Shown: positions 27,418-36,002 of the stretch, in pieces
Position numbering within the stretch: the first letter of the stretch is position 1
Layout: each line of letters opens with the position of its first letter
Assembly (NCBI GenBank): GCA_026004095.1
Contig: BPIL01000010.1
Location: 1-64,000, forward strand
DNA: 64,000 bases
DNA from: Meiothermus sp.
GTDB taxonomy: Bacteria > Deinococcota > Deinococci > Deinococcales > Thermaceae
Reading direction: 5' to 3'
Notes under the pieces: model-generated
Databases searched by the model: none
What the model was told of the DNA's origin: nothing
The model's input: only the letters and a program-made list of their open reading frames with translations
Program-made: the position numbers and the translations under genes

Positions 27418-28434
27418 ATGGAAACCGTGCGTGTGGCCCTGATGGGGGGCGGAACAGTCGGGAGCGCTTTTGCACAGCTTTTGCCCGCGCACCAGGCCCG
27501 CTTTAGTGCGCTGGGCGTCAAGGTGGAGCTGGCTCGAGTGCTGGTACGCGACATAGAGAAAAGCCGCCCTGGCATTCCCTCGAGGCTCCTGACCAACAAC
27601 CCCAAAGGTTTTCTGGACGATGTGGACGTGCTGGTGGAGGTGGCCGGGGGCACCACCACCGCCGGTGACCTGGTCTTGCAGGCGCTGGAGAGGGGCCTGC
27701 CGGTGGTCACGGCCAACAAGGCCCTGCTGGCCGAGCGCTGGGACGAGCTGCGCGAATACGCCGAGCAGGGCGACCTGTATTACGAGGCCAGCGTGATGGC
27801 CGGAACACCCATCATCGGGGCCTTGCAAAGCCTGTGGGGCAACCAGACCCTGGAGATGCACGGCATTGTCAACGGCACCTGCAGCTACCTCATCCGGCGC
27901 ATGGAAGAAGGCGCTAGCTACGAACAGGCCTTCAAGGAAGCGGGCGACCTGGGCTACCTCGAGGCCGACCCCAACCTAGACGTGGGCGGCATTGACTCGG
28001 CCCACAAGATTTGCGTGCTGGGGCGGCTCACGGTAGACCCTGGGCTCTCCTGGGAAAAGGTCTTGCGGCGCACTCGAGGCATCCAGCACCTCACCCCGGA
28101 GCTGCTCCGGCAGGCCCGGGCCGAAGGCTACGCCATCAAGCTGGTGGCCAGCCTCTACCCCGAAAATGGCGAATGGGTGGCGGCGGTACGCCCGGTGCGC
28201 CTGCCCGAGTCGCACCCGCTGGTTGCCATGGGCAGCGGGCGCAACGCCATGGTTTATAGGGGCGAGCCGGTCGGGCAGTTGGTCTTTGCCGGGGCCGGGG
28301 CCGGCGGGGGCGTGACGGCCAGCGCCGTGCTGGGCGACCTGTACCGGGTGCTGCTCGGCACGCCCGGCCACCTGCCCATTCCCAGCGCGCCCCCCCTACC
28401 CCAGCAAGTCGTGGAGCAGCTCGAGGAGGTATGA
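27418..28434 (+). CDS. hom: Homoserine dehydrogenase
   Basis: 338 residues. NAD(P)-binding MGGGTVGSAFAQ at the N terminus, EVAGGTTTAGDLVLQALERG, and the substrate motif NGTCSYLIRRMEEG. It lacks an ACT domain, so it is a short form like those of other Thermaceae. It reduces aspartate semialdehyde to homoserine for threonine and methionine synthesis. thrC follows in the same direction. TAGGCT lies 7 nt before the ATG. Confidence 0.95.
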   Translation: METVRVALMGGGTVGSAFAQLLPAHQARFSALGVKVELARVLVRDIEKSRPGIPSRLLTNNPKGFLDDVDVLVEVAGGTTTAGDLVLQALERGLPVVTANKALLAERWDELREYAEQGDLYYEASVMAGTPIIGALQSLWGNQTLEMHGIVNGTCSYLIRRMEEGASYEQAFKEAGDLGYLEADPNLDVGGIDSAHKICVLGRLTVDPGLSWEKVLRRTRGIQHLTPELLRQARAEGYAIKLVASLYPENGEWVAAVRPVRLPESHPLVAMGSGRNAMVYRGEPVGQLVFAGAGAGGGVTASAVLGDLYRVLLGTPGHLPIPSAPPLPQQVVEQLEEV

Positions 28435-28444
28435 TACCGTTTTC

Positions 28445-28492
28445 GCTTGAATCCTTCACCACCGTGCGCAGCCCAAGGTGAAGGATTCAAGC
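28445..28492. repeat. Perfect 16-bp inverted repeat between hom and thrC
   Basis: Arms GCTTGAATCCTTCACC (28445-28460) and its exact complement (28477-28492) are separated by 16 nt. No T-tract follows on either strand, so it is not a normal intrinsic terminator. It might be a transcript-stabilising stem, a protein-binding dyad or a small repeat element. Confidence 0.75.
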
Positions 28493-28586
28493 CGACCGAA
28501 GACATGCCCCGTTCACCCCAGGCCCCAACCGCCCAGGGCGATTGAGCGGTTCGAAGGAGTATAGGGCTTTATCATAAATACCCATC

Positions 28587-29885
28587 ATGGTTCGCTACTA
28601 CAGCACCCGCGACCCCCATAAAAACCTGGTAAGTTTCGAGGAAGCCCTGCTCAAAGGGCTGGCCCCCGATGGGGGGCTGTACATCCCCGACCGCATTCCC
28701 CAAATTGCGCCGGAGGCCTGGCTGGGCGCCCGCTCCATCGCCGAGGTGGGGGTGGCCGTCCTGGGGGAATGGCTCAAGGAGGATATTCCTGGCCCCGACC
28801 TGGAAGCCATCGTCCACGATGCCCTGAACTTCCCCTGTCCGCTGGTAAAGCTATCGGACGAGCTGTATGTGCTCGAGCTCTTCCACGGCCCCACGCTTTC
28901 CTTCAAAGATTTTGGGGCCCGCACCATGGCCCGTCTGATGCAGTATTTTCTGCGCCGGCGGGGCGAGCGCCGCATCATCCTGGTCGCCACCTCGGGCGAC
29001 ACCGGCAGCGCCGTGGCCGATGGCTTCGCCGGACAGGAAAACATCGAGGTGGTTTTGCTCTACCCCAAAGGCAAGGTGAGCGAGGTACAGGAGCGCCAGC
29101 TCATCACCCAGCGCCCCGGCGTGCGCAGCTTTGCCGTGGAGGGCACCTTCGACGACTGCCAGCGCATGGTCAAGGAGGCCTTCGTAGACCCCAAACTGGC
29201 CCACCTACCCCTGAGCAGCGCCAACTCCATCAACATTGGGCGGCTGCTCCCCCAGGCCCTTTACTACCTGTGGGCCGTCGCACAGCTTCACCGCCACACC
29301 CAGGCCACAGGGGTGAATTTCTGCGTCCCCAGCGGCAACCTGGGCAACCTGATGGCCGGAATCCTGGCCGCGCTGATGGGGCAGCCCGTCCACCGGTTCA
29401 TCGCCGCCCACAACGACAACCACTTCTTCCCCGACTTTTTGCAAGGCAGGGTGGAGGCCTACCAGTTCCACCCCACCATCGCCACCCTTTCCAACGCCAT
29501 GGATGTGGGCGCACCCAGCAACTTTGAGCGCCTGTACACCCTGCTGGGGCCGGAAAAGCTGCGGGCGTGGGTCTGGGGTACCACGATCTCCAACGAAGCC
29601 ACCCTCGAGCGCATGAAAAAAACCCACGAGGCCACCGGCTACATGGCCTGCCCCCATACCGCGGTGGGCCTGGAGGCCCAGGCCCGCTACCGCCAGCAAA
29701 CCGCCGACCCCACCCCCCTCATCAGCCTGGCCTGTGCCCATCCGGCCAAGTTCCCCGATGTGGTGCTGAAAGCCCTGGGCCAGGAACCTCCCCAGGAGCA
29801 GGCGCTACAGTTACTCTACAGCCGCCCCACCCAGGTGCAGGTGATCGGCCCAACCCTACAGGCCCTCAGGGACTTTCTGCTTTAG
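28587..29885 (+). CDS. thrC: Threonine synthase
   Basis: 432 residues with the opening MVRYYSTRDPHKNLVSFEEA. The PLP-lysine motif is LSFKDFGARTMARL (around residue 110), and SSANSINIGRLLPQ and PSGNLGNLMAG are family signatures. It makes threonine from phosphohomoserine. The length resembles the E. coli-type, longer class. thrB is not in the window. Confidence 0.95.
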   Translation: MVRYYSTRDPHKNLVSFEEALLKGLAPDGGLYIPDRIPQIAPEAWLGARSIAEVGVAVLGEWLKEDIPGPDLEAIVHDALNFPCPLVKLSDELYVLELFHGPTLSFKDFGARTMARLMQYFLRRRGERRIILVATSGDTGSAVADGFAGQENIEVVLLYPKGKVSEVQERQLITQRPGVRSFAVEGTFDDCQRMVKEAFVDPKLAHLPLSSANSINIGRLLPQALYYLWAVAQLHRHTQATGVNFCVPSGNLGNLMAGILAALMGQPVHRFIAAHNDNHFFPDFLQGRVEAYQFHPTIATLSNAMDVGAPSNFERLYTLLGPEKLRAWVWGTTISNEATLERMKKTHEATGYMACPHTAVGLEAQARYRQQTADPTPLISLACAHPAKFPDVVLKALGQEPPQEQALQLLYSRPTQVQVIGPTLQALRDFLL

Positions 29886-29894
29886 AGGGGTTGT

Positions 29895-29961
29895 CTTCGT
29901 TAAGCAATCCGTTACGGGGACGTTGTACCGGTCGTAGCGGCCGCAACCGCTCTTAACGAAG
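29895..29961. repeat. Inverted repeat downstream of thrC
   Basis: CTTCGTTAAG (29895-29904) and CTTAACGAAG (29952-29961) are perfect complements, and flanking bases extend the pairing imperfectly. The loop of about 47 nt holds a second small dyad (CGGTCGTAGCGGCCG). It may be a 3' mRNA structure. Confidence 0.5.
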
Positions 29962-30065
29962 CAACATCACCCTCCAAGCGAAGCAAGCCAGGTCTCGATA
30001 ACGGCCCAATCACGGCCGGGTAGATACCCTTTTCGCTATACAAATATGCGAAACAGGGGATTGGC

Positions 30066-31277
30066 ATGAAAAAACTCAAGACCTGCCGCTCGTGTGGCTC
30101 GAGTGCGCTGATGCTTTTTCTCAGCCTGGGAAGAATTCCCCTCTCGAGCGTCCTGAGCAGCCACCAACTAGCCATCCCTGAAGAGCGCGGCAGCCTCGAG
30201 GTTGCCTTTTGCCAGCGTTGCAGCCTGGTGCAGCTCGCTGGCGACACCCTCGAAAACCCCCGGGCAGCTTCCCTACCGTGGGCGGAAGGGGAAGGTTTGT
30301 TGAGGGAGTTGCCAAACGGCCACCGGATCGGCCCGCAGACAGTGGCTGTGGCGCTGGAAGGCAGCAACCCGGTGCAGTTACAGGAAATCGCACAGGCTGG
30401 AGCCCGTGTGCTTTACCTCGAGCCCCACCCCGAGCAGGCCAGGGCTGCATCCAGTAGAGGCGTCCATATCCGTGAGGCGCCCTTCAATCGCAGCTACGTT
30501 AAAGCACTGCTCGACGAGGGGGTGCAGGCCGAAGTAATTCTAGCCAATCAGCTACCCACCTACTCCAGCGATCTCAACGGCCTGTTCGAAGGCCTGGCTG
30601 CCCTGCTCGATCCAGAGGGCGTGGTTGTGCTGGAACTGCCCTATGTGCGCGCGCTGCTCGAGGCCCGACAGTTTGGGCAGTTCGCACACCACCGGCTCCA
30701 CTACTTCTCGGTGCATGCCCTCCAGCAGCTAGCCCACCGCCACGGCTTGCGACCCCTGGCGCTCGAAGAACTGAACACAGGCTACCTGCGATATTTCCTG
30801 GGCAAAAACCAACCAGCCGAAACCCTGGTAGGCCGGTACCTGGAAAAAGAACAGCAGCTTGGCCTGACCGATTCGATCTATTACCTCGAGTTTGCCTCCC
30901 ACACCGCTGCGATACGCGAAGCCCTGGTTGCCCTACTCACCGAGCTGCGCGCACGCGGGCGGAGGGTGGCCGCCTTTGGAGCCAGCACCCATAGCATGGT
31001 CTTGCTCAACTACGCCGGGCTGGGGCGCGAGGTTATCGATTTTGTCGTGGACAGTGATGTGAACACACAAGGGCGCTTTCTGGCCGGGGTGCATATCCCC
31101 ATTCACGGGACAAAAAAGCTGCTGGAAGCCCGGCCCGACTACCTGCTGCTACCAGACCACCCATCCGATGAGATCCCCCCTGTGCTCGAGGCCTATCTCC
31201 AGAAGGGGGGCAAGTTTGTGGTAGCCACCCCGCACCCCGAAATTCTAAAGTCCCCTATCCCGCGGTCTGGCCGGTAA
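30066..31277 (+). CDS. C-methyltransferase-like protein (NDP-sugar type) with a weak SAM site
   Basis: 403 residues. An N-terminal zinc-binding domain with CRSCG and CQRC (residues about 8-60), a central domain where a SAM-binding fold is expected, and a C-terminal half with VAAFGASTHSMVLLNYAGL and the tail RPDYLLLPDHPSDEI, both as in TylC3/CloU-type sugar C-methyltransferases. The usual glycine-rich motif EIGSNDG is replaced by ALEGSNPVQ, so methyl transfer is uncertain. It may belong to sugar or exopolysaccharide biosynthesis, or have lost activity. Confidence 0.72.
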   Translation: MKKLKTCRSCGSSALMLFLSLGRIPLSSVLSSHQLAIPEERGSLEVAFCQRCSLVQLAGDTLENPRAASLPWAEGEGLLRELPNGHRIGPQTVAVALEGSNPVQLQEIAQAGARVLYLEPHPEQARAASSRGVHIREAPFNRSYVKALLDEGVQAEVILANQLPTYSSDLNGLFEGLAALLDPEGVVVLELPYVRALLEARQFGQFAHHRLHYFSVHALQQLAHRHGLRPLALEELNTGYLRYFLGKNQPAETLVGRYLEKEQQLGLTDSIYYLEFASHTAAIREALVALLTELRARGRRVAAFGASTHSMVLLNYAGLGREVIDFVVDSDVNTQGRFLAGVHIPIHGTKKLLEARPDYLLLPDHPSDEIPPVLEAYLQKGGKFVVATPHPEILKSPIPRSGR

Positions 31278-31339
31278 GCGCCGGTTATTTTACCCGCATC
31301 AAGGCGAGAGGCGCATGGGCACTGCGCTATGCTCACGTT

Positions 31340-31370
31340 AAAAGGAGGATCCCCGGCTGGCAACCGGGGA
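31340..31370 (-). terminator. Minus-strand intrinsic terminator
   Basis: TCCCCGG and CCGGGGA pair around CTGGCAA (31350-31370). On the minus strand the stem is followed by a pyrimidine-rich stretch with TTTT. It could end the ModE-like gene's transcript. Confidence 0.55.
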
Positions 31371-31395
31371 GCTACATGAAGCGTCTGGCATAATC

Positions 31396-31424
31396 AATGT
31401 ATCATATGTTCTATTTTTAGTCAA
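31396..31424 (-). promoter_or_regulatory. Promoter-like sequence upstream of the terminator
   Basis: Minus strand TTGACT, 17 nt, TACATT in AT-rich DNA. Transcription would start near 31389 and reach the terminator about 40-50 nt later, with no gene between. Confidence 0.4.
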
Positions 31425-31490
31425 CACTTTGCAGACTTTTAGGGTTTTTTGTGCACATTGTCTATATAAAAATGATCATTTGCTGCATAC

Positions 31491-31850
31491 TTATTTTACA
31501 TCTTGCATCTCCGATGCTTCCCCCTTCCAGCCTTCGAAGGCTTCCTGGAAGCGAGCCTCGAGCATCTCCTGCACGCTTAAAACAAAGCTTCGATACCGCT
31601 CAATCAGTTCCAGCGCCTCCGCTGTAAGGGCGCTGCCGCCGCCCCCCTCGCCACCTGAGAAGCGCTCGAGCAAAGCAAACCCCAGGCCGGTCTCGGCTCG
31701 CCTAAGGCGATCCCACGCCGTGCGGTAGCTTAGCCCAACCGCCTTGGCCCCGGCCTTAAGGCTGCCCCGCTCCGCAACGGCCTGCAGCAGGCGTAAGGTT
31801 CCAGGGCCCAGCATAAAGCCACCCGAATCGGACTCGAGCCAGAATTTCAT
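31491..31850 (-). CDS. ModE-type transcriptional regulator, DNA-binding domain only
   Basis: 119 residues from the ATG at 31850. The winged-helix GSLKAGAKAVGLSYRTAWDRLRRAE is typical of the N-terminal ModE/LysR-type HTH (residues about 25-55), followed by LTAEALELIERYRSF. The molybdate-binding TOBE/Mop domains found in E. coli ModE are absent, as in many single-domain homologues. It may sense molybdate or tungstate indirectly. No mod transport genes are near. Confidence 0.82.
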   Translation of the reverse strand: MKFWLESDSGGFMLGPGTLRLLQAVAERGSLKAGAKAVGLSYRTAWDRLRRAETGLGFALLERFSGGEGGGGSALTAEALELIERYRSFVLSVQEMLEARFQEAFEGWKGEASEMQDVK

Positions 31851-32048
31851 CCTGAGCCGCATGACCTAAGCGTACACGAAGCGGCCGTCCGTTATCTGCG
31901 TGCGTTACCACTTCGTTTCGCACCGGATGGCCTCGCATATGCAAGTAACGCCGGAAATTGCTTGCGGTTAAGGGCTGTGTTCCCCAGGCTTCACGTTGGT
32001 GTTATGGGCAGTTACGTACAGTAGTTATCGCAACGGTGCGACCTTCTG

Positions 32049-33914
32049 ATGAAAAGCCCCAAGACCTCCCTCAACGAGATTCTTGACCGCTTCACTAAAG
32101 ACGTGCTGTACGGCGAAGTGGTCGGCAGCACCACCGACTGCGGGGTCATCCGGCTGGGTGTGGATGCCGAGGCCAAAATCTCGGTGGAGTCAGGCGCTCT
32201 GCGCTTCGCACCACTGGACACCCCTGGCTGGGGCCGGCAGGGCGTCGCCTATGGGCCCTTCACCCCGCAGGCCGGCCTGGCCTTTGGGGTTTTCATGCTC
32301 AACGGGCACAACAACTCCCAAACCTTACTCCAACCCCTCAAAGCTGTGCATCGCCCCTCCGCAGGACAGCCCCACCCCAGTCCCCAAAACCCCTTCAAGA
32401 CGCACTTTTCATCCACATTGCTGCAAGAAAATCTGGCGGTGGGCTGGTTTGATCACCCCGCCCCCGCACAGCCCCTCGAGGCCGGCCAGGCCTTCGTCAT
32501 GCAAGGGCATCCCATCGCCAACGGCAGGCTGTGCGCAGCAACCGTGCAAGGACTGCATCATCTGCTTTTGGACATCCCAAACATCCCCATCTATTTTCTC
32601 TCGGTGCTCCGCGCGAAAGGGGTTATCTTTTACGCTGGATCCACCGCGGGCAACCGCCACCTGCCCGCACTACCCAGGCTACGCCCGCTGGCTATAGATC
32701 CCTACGATCTGGGCGCACCGGCACTGTACGCCGGGATCCACCAGTCCGTCCTTGGGGAAAATGGAGGCCAGGCCGATACCCGCGTGTACGGGGTGCGGGT
32801 GGTGCACGTACCCGAATGGCAAGGGTATGGCACAGCCCTGATTGTAGACCCACAGCCCCAGCTTGGTCGTAAGGCCGCCCTGGGGGGGGTCTGGCGGCTC
32901 GAAGGGCCGGGCATGTTACTGGTTCCCAGGGAACCGGGGGGGCTGTTCCATGTGCGGCTTACCGCGCCGGCCAGCCTCATCTGGCGCTACCGCGACCCGG
33001 ATCACCACCTGTCCCTCGAGCTCAGCCCTCAGGAGGTGCGGCTGCATCTGCGGTACGGGGGCAAAGCATATGTGCTGGCCCGTGAACCCCACCCCTACAC
33101 CACCCAAGACCCCCACTGGGTGCAGGTGCTGGACGACGGACAGACCCTGCACATCACCCTGGACGGCAGCCCAATTTTCAGCGAAGGCCCTTTGCTCGAG
33201 CCCCGCCTGGGCCAGGAGACTGGGGTGGGGCTGAAAGGGCAGGCCGCCGACCTCGAGGTACACCCCCGGGAAATAAATTTGCCACTCACACTGGAACTGG
33301 GCCGCCCCTGGCAGGTAAAAGGCCAGCAGACGGTCTTTGCCCCCTACCTCAACCAGGCCGCCGAAAACCTGCTGCTCATCTGGGAGCCCACCATGGGGCC
33401 CGGCAACTTGATGCCTGCCGAGGGCGGGCTAACCATTGAAGCCGCAGGCCTCGAGCGCACCCTCTACACCATCCCCTGGAACCACCCCAGCCTCGCCGAT
33501 GTGGAGTGTGAAATCCTACCCCCCGAAAAAAATAGAAAGCGGCCGGCGCAAAGCCGGGCCGGGCTCTGTTTCTGGCAGGATGCCCAGCACCACCTGGTGG
33601 TGGCCTTATCCCTTGATGAAAGCGAGCACGCGGTAGTAGCTACGCTGCGCTTTGCAGGCTACGAAAACCCCCACAGCAAAGTCTGGACGCATGTACCCGA
33701 TAAACTCTATTTCGGCGTAGCTGTCCGGCTCCGCGTTGTTTGCGATGGAGGGCAGTTTCAGGTCTACCTCGACGACGAACCCGTGCTATACCGGGCCCTT
33801 CGTGACATCTACCCAGGCGCCGACCGCCTCGAGATCCGGCGGGTGGGTCTGGCCCTGAGCGGGTATGGCCAAGATACCGGCAGCATCTTTCGCACCTGGG
33901 TTGCCCGCAAATAA
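32049..33914 (+). CDS. Large protein of unknown function, probable beta-sandwich domains
   Basis: 621 residues with no signal peptide or membrane segment. It is rich in aromatic and beta-prone stretches. The middle and the C-terminal third (DVECEILPPEKN...LCFWQDAQHHLVVALSLDE...YFGVAVRLRVVCDGGQFQVYLDDEPVLY) look like concanavalin/LamG-type sandwiches seen in glycan-binding or DUF1080-like proteins. I do not recognise a family name. A carbohydrate-related job is a guess from this and from the C-methyltransferase-like gene nearby. Confidence 0.6.
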   Translation: MKSPKTSLNEILDRFTKDVLYGEVVGSTTDCGVIRLGVDAEAKISVESGALRFAPLDTPGWGRQGVAYGPFTPQAGLAFGVFMLNGHNNSQTLLQPLKAVHRPSAGQPHPSPQNPFKTHFSSTLLQENLAVGWFDHPAPAQPLEAGQAFVMQGHPIANGRLCAATVQGLHHLLLDIPNIPIYFLSVLRAKGVIFYAGSTAGNRHLPALPRLRPLAIDPYDLGAPALYAGIHQSVLGENGGQADTRVYGVRVVHVPEWQGYGTALIVDPQPQLGRKAALGGVWRLEGPGMLLVPREPGGLFHVRLTAPASLIWRYRDPDHHLSLELSPQEVRLHLRYGGKAYVLAREPHPYTTQDPHWVQVLDDGQTLHITLDGSPIFSEGPLLEPRLGQETGVGLKGQAADLEVHPREINLPLTLELGRPWQVKGQQTVFAPYLNQAAENLLLIWEPTMGPGNLMPAEGGLTIEAAGLERTLYTIPWNHPSLADVECEILPPEKNRKRPAQSRAGLCFWQDAQHHLVVALSLDESEHAVVATLRFAGYENPHSKVWTHVPDKLYFGVAVRLRVVCDGGQFQVYLDDEPVLYRALRDIYPGADRLEIRRVGLALSGYGQDTGSIFRTWVARK

Positions 33915-34054
33915 CGCTCTAGCAACCGATAGAAACACGAACAGCCTCAACTGGGTTGCAACGTAGTATCCCAGGTTGACCCTTTCCGCCCAACACCTCA
34001 GTGCGGCCGATGAGTGGCGGTCAAAAGGACTGAGCGGTCGCTGCCAAAGGGCCT

Positions 34055-35206
34055 CTACAGAATGGAGGCGATGCGCTCTAAGGCCTTGCGGATGTTCTCC
34101 TCGCTGGTGGCGTAGCTGAAGCGCACGTGGTGGGGTGCGGCAAAGTCGGTTCCCGGTACGACCGCCACCCGGGCCTCGTCCAGCAGCTTGAGGGCCGCCC
34201 TGTTCTCGTCGGGGTCAATTTTGGAGACATCCGAGAGGACATAAAAAGCCCCGCTCACCTTGGGGGTGGGCAGGCCCAGCGCGTTCAGGCCGTCCACAAT
34301 AATGCCGCGGCGGGCGCGGTAGGCTTCGCGGGCCATGGAGATGAACTTTTGCGCCTCCTCCACGTTGTTCAGGGCCTCCACCATGGCCCACTGGGCGATG
34401 GTGTCGGGACTGGTGGTGGACTGGCTGGAGACATCGATGATGCCCTTGATCACGTCTTTGGGGCCTCCAGCATAGCCGATGCGCCAGCCGGTCATGGCGT
34501 AGGCTTTGGCCGCGCCGTTGACGGTGATGGTACGGTCGGGGGCCACATGGGCGGGCGAGAAGTGTTCACCCTCGTAGATGAGGTGCTCGTAAATTTCGTC
34601 GGAGACGATGTAGCAGTCGTACTTGTTGGCCAGTTCGGCAATGGCCGCCAGCACCTCTTTGGGGTATACCGCCCCGGTGGGGTTGCCAGGGGAATTAACC
34701 ACGATGGCCTTGGTACGGGGCGTTATCCTGCGCTCAATTTCGGCGGGGTCGGGGATAAAGCCCGACTCGGGGCCGGTATTGACCTCCACCGGCACCCCTT
34801 CAGCGAAGCGCACCATCTCGGGGTAGCTCACCCAGTAAGGGCCAATTACGATCACCTCGTCGCCGGGGTCGAGGATGGCCTGGAACAGGTTGAACAGGGC
34901 CTGTTTACCGCCCACGGTCACAACGGTCTGGTCGGGGGGAATCTCGAGGCCGTTTTCCCGTTTGAACTTGGCGCTGATGGCCTCGCGCAACTCGGGGATG
35001 CCCGCCGGTGGGGCGTATTTGGTTTTGCCAGCAGCCATGGCCCGGGCGGCGGCGTCCTTGATGAACTGCGGGGTATCGAAGTCGGGCTCGCCCGCGGTCA
35101 TGGCGATCAGGTCGACGCCCTGGCGGCGCAGCTCGAGGGCCTTGGCATTAACCGCCACGGTGGAGGACGGCTTCATGGTTTTAACGCGCTTGGAGAGGCC
35201 TCGCAT
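34055..35206 (-). CDS. aspC: Aspartate/aromatic aminotransferase, class I
   Basis: 383 residues. Motifs: MTAGEPDFDTPQFI near the N terminus, VVNSPGNPTG, SDEIYEHL, and the PLP-lysine in NGAAKAYAMTGWRIGY. This closely follows the thermophilic aspartate aminotransferase pattern (subgroup I-gamma). It transfers the amino group between aspartate or glutamate and 2-oxo acids. Start is the ATG at 35206 (MRGLSKRVKTMKPSS), the conserved family start. Confidence 0.95.
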   Translation of the reverse strand: MRGLSKRVKTMKPSSTVAVNAKALELRRQGVDLIAMTAGEPDFDTPQFIKDAAARAMAAGKTKYAPPAGIPELREAISAKFKRENGLEIPPDQTVVTVGGKQALFNLFQAILDPGDEVIVIGPYWVSYPEMVRFAEGVPVEVNTGPESGFIPDPAEIERRITPRTKAIVVNSPGNPTGAVYPKEVLAAIAELANKYDCYIVSDEIYEHLIYEGEHFSPAHVAPDRTITVNGAAKAYAMTGWRIGYAGGPKDVIKGIIDVSSQSTTSPDTIAQWAMVEALNNVEEAQKFISMAREAYRARRGIIVDGLNALGLPTPKVSGAFYVLSDVSKIDPDENRAALKLLDEARVAVVPGTDFAAPHHVRFSYATSEENIRKALERIASIL

Positions 35207-35249
35207 ATTCGTAGATTGTCCTGAGTTTGAAGCCGCAGGTCAAGGGCAG

Positions 35250-35771
35250 CTAGAGCCGCTCGAGCCAGCCCATCGCCCGCCCCGGAGGCTTCACCGGCCA
35301 AGCACCCCGCCGCATGTGCTGCTCAACCTGCTGCGCTGCCCGCAGGGCCTGCTCCACCCATTCAGCCGGGTAAAGCGGGGCTTTGGCCGCGAACTCCTCG
35401 AGGTCGAAGGTCTGGCAGGTGTGGTCGGCCTTGCACTTGACATCTATTTCCAGGTCGTACTGCCAGATGCGATCGGGCTCGAAGCGCGGGGGGGTCTGGA
35501 TGTTCCAGTAGTACTCGAGTACCCTTCCCTCCGCGTCCAGGTCGGGGCCGCCCGAGTACCAGCGTCCCACAAAAAAGGCGACGTAGGCCTGGTGGTTCAC
35601 CCGCAGCACCCGCCGCTTGCTCTCGTGGTGAAACTCAAAGCCCAGCGGCATATGCACCAGCACCGCGCCCTCGCGCGTTTCGTGAACCTGGGCTTCCCAC
35701 CAGTAGTGCAGGGTGTGGGCCGGGTATTTCCAGAATTCGATGCGCACAACCTGTCCAATCGCGTAGTTCAT
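35250..35771 (-). CDS. DUF402-domain protein
   Basis: 173 residues. The region EFHHESKRRVLRVNHQAYVAFFVGRWYSGG...YYWNIQTPPRFE...YDLEIDVKC matches DUF402, a fold related to nucleoside tri/diphosphatases and the RNase E/G-associated FAU-1-like proteins. Conserved acidic residues in DLEIDVKCKAD could bind a metal. Likely a phosphatase or RNA-linked function, but not demonstrated by the sequence. Confidence 0.75.
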   Translation of the reverse strand: MNYAIGQVVRIEFWKYPAHTLHYWWEAQVHETREGAVLVHMPLGFEFHHESKRRVLRVNHQAYVAFFVGRWYSGGPDLDAEGRVLEYYWNIQTPPRFEPDRIWQYDLEIDVKCKADHTCQTFDLEEFAAKAPLYPAEWVEQALRAAQQVEQHMRRGAWPVKPPGRAMGWLERL

Positions 35772-35781
35772 TCTTTGATCT

Positions 35782-35961
35782 GCCCCCTACAACGCCAGCT
35801 TAGAAGCCTACGTGCTGGTATCTTACGACCGCAGGCTGGTGCAAACCCACCGGCGGCTTGCGGATGGAACCTGGCGTTACGAAACCCTGGAGAAAAGCGA
35901 GCTGCCCTGCCTGGATACAAGGCTGAGCCTGGACGAGATCTGCGCGACGTGGATTTTATGA
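35782..35961 (+). pseudogene. Remnant of a Uma2-family gene (C-terminal piece)
   Basis: Reading 35791-35961 in frame gives NASLEAYVLVSYDRRLVQTHRRL... then WRYETLEKSELPCLDTRLSLDEI, the usual C terminus of Uma2/DUF820 proteins. No start or N-terminal two-thirds is present, and the last codons are shifted by one base (the expected ADVDF reads in another frame). A dead fragment next to an intact Uma2 gene on the other strand. Confidence 0.6.
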
Positions 35962-36002
35962 AAAATAGTACCGTCCTATCGACTTGCCTATCCCTCCCAT
36001 CC

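Noticed and set aside
31370-31392. Tiny reading frame ATG-AAG-CGT-CTG-GCA-TAA after a GGGGAG site
   Set aside because: Five codons without conservation data; it more likely reflects the minus-strand terminator region.
31470-31481. AAATGATCATTT palindrome as a Fur or ModE site
   Set aside because: It is short, in AT-rich DNA where such palindromes are expected, and does not fit a Fur box well. It is downstream, not upstream, of the ModE-like gene.
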